Shown here piece by piece: positions 5,037 through 5,038 of a stretch of 5,038 bases of DNA. Under the pieces are notes generated by a model. It was not told the DNA's origin. It saw only the letters and a list, made by a program, of their open reading frames with translations, and made no database searches. The DNA is taken from the NCBI GenBank assembly GCA_030145435.1, contig JAQYVQ010000145.1, positions 1 through 5,038 on the forward strand. The letters run 5' to 3'. This DNA comes from Syntrophobacteria bacterium (lineage in GTDB: Bacteria; Desulfobacterota; DSWW01). Position 1 is the first letter of the stretch. Each line of letters opens with the position of its first letter. The position numbers and the translations under genes are program-made.

Positions 5037-5038
5037 AC

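Overview
The window looks like a bacterial chromosome segment of moderate to fairly high GC. The gene content (an OmpA-family protein with tandem domains, sigma70-like promoters, a dRS3-like dispersed repeat, several decayed transposase pieces and a DUF6788-type protein) fits a Gram-negative environmental bacterium, perhaps a deltaproteobacterial-type anaerobe. That placement is inference from protein style, not a database match.

Layout from left to right. Positions 1-534 hold the 3' part of a rightward OmpA-family gene, closed by a strong intrinsic terminator at 579-626. Positions 630-1078 hold no convincing gene: there is a short dispersed-repeat-like palindrome at 667-691 and an unassigned 36-codon reading frame that runs into the end of the next gene. 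Positions 1079-2892 on the minus strand form a compact two-gene operon separated by 2 nt: first a 206-aa GNAT acetyltransferase, then a 396-aa FemAB/BioF2-like GNAT-fold N-acyltransferase. A plausible promoter and a 5'-leader hairpin lie upstream at 2943-3009.

Positions 3000-3770 are a graveyard of mobile DNA. A minus-strand remnant resembling the C-terminus of an IS91-like transposase ends at 3188. A plus-strand N-terminal fragment of an IS1595-type transposase starts at 3561 and breaks off exactly at a perfect 12-bp inverted repeat (3735-3764) that looks like an insertion-sequence scar. Beyond it, a small two-cistron unit is predicted: a 53-codon ORF with a very good ribosome binding site, followed after 2 nt by a 60-aa excisionase-type helix-turn-helix protein.

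Positions 4211-4595 contain no gene I can support. At the right edge, a near-consensus promoter with a palindrome over its -10 box sits so close to the start codon of a DUF6788-type protein (4656-5036) that the mRNA should be leaderless. That protein probably opens a further mobile element cut off by the window end.

The two acyltransferases are the only clear metabolic unit. They most likely act together on one acceptor, such as an amino sugar, aminoacyl or cell-envelope intermediate, but the substrate cannot be read from the sequence. The rest is an outer-membrane protein gene and layered remnants of transposition, with small regulators of unknown target.
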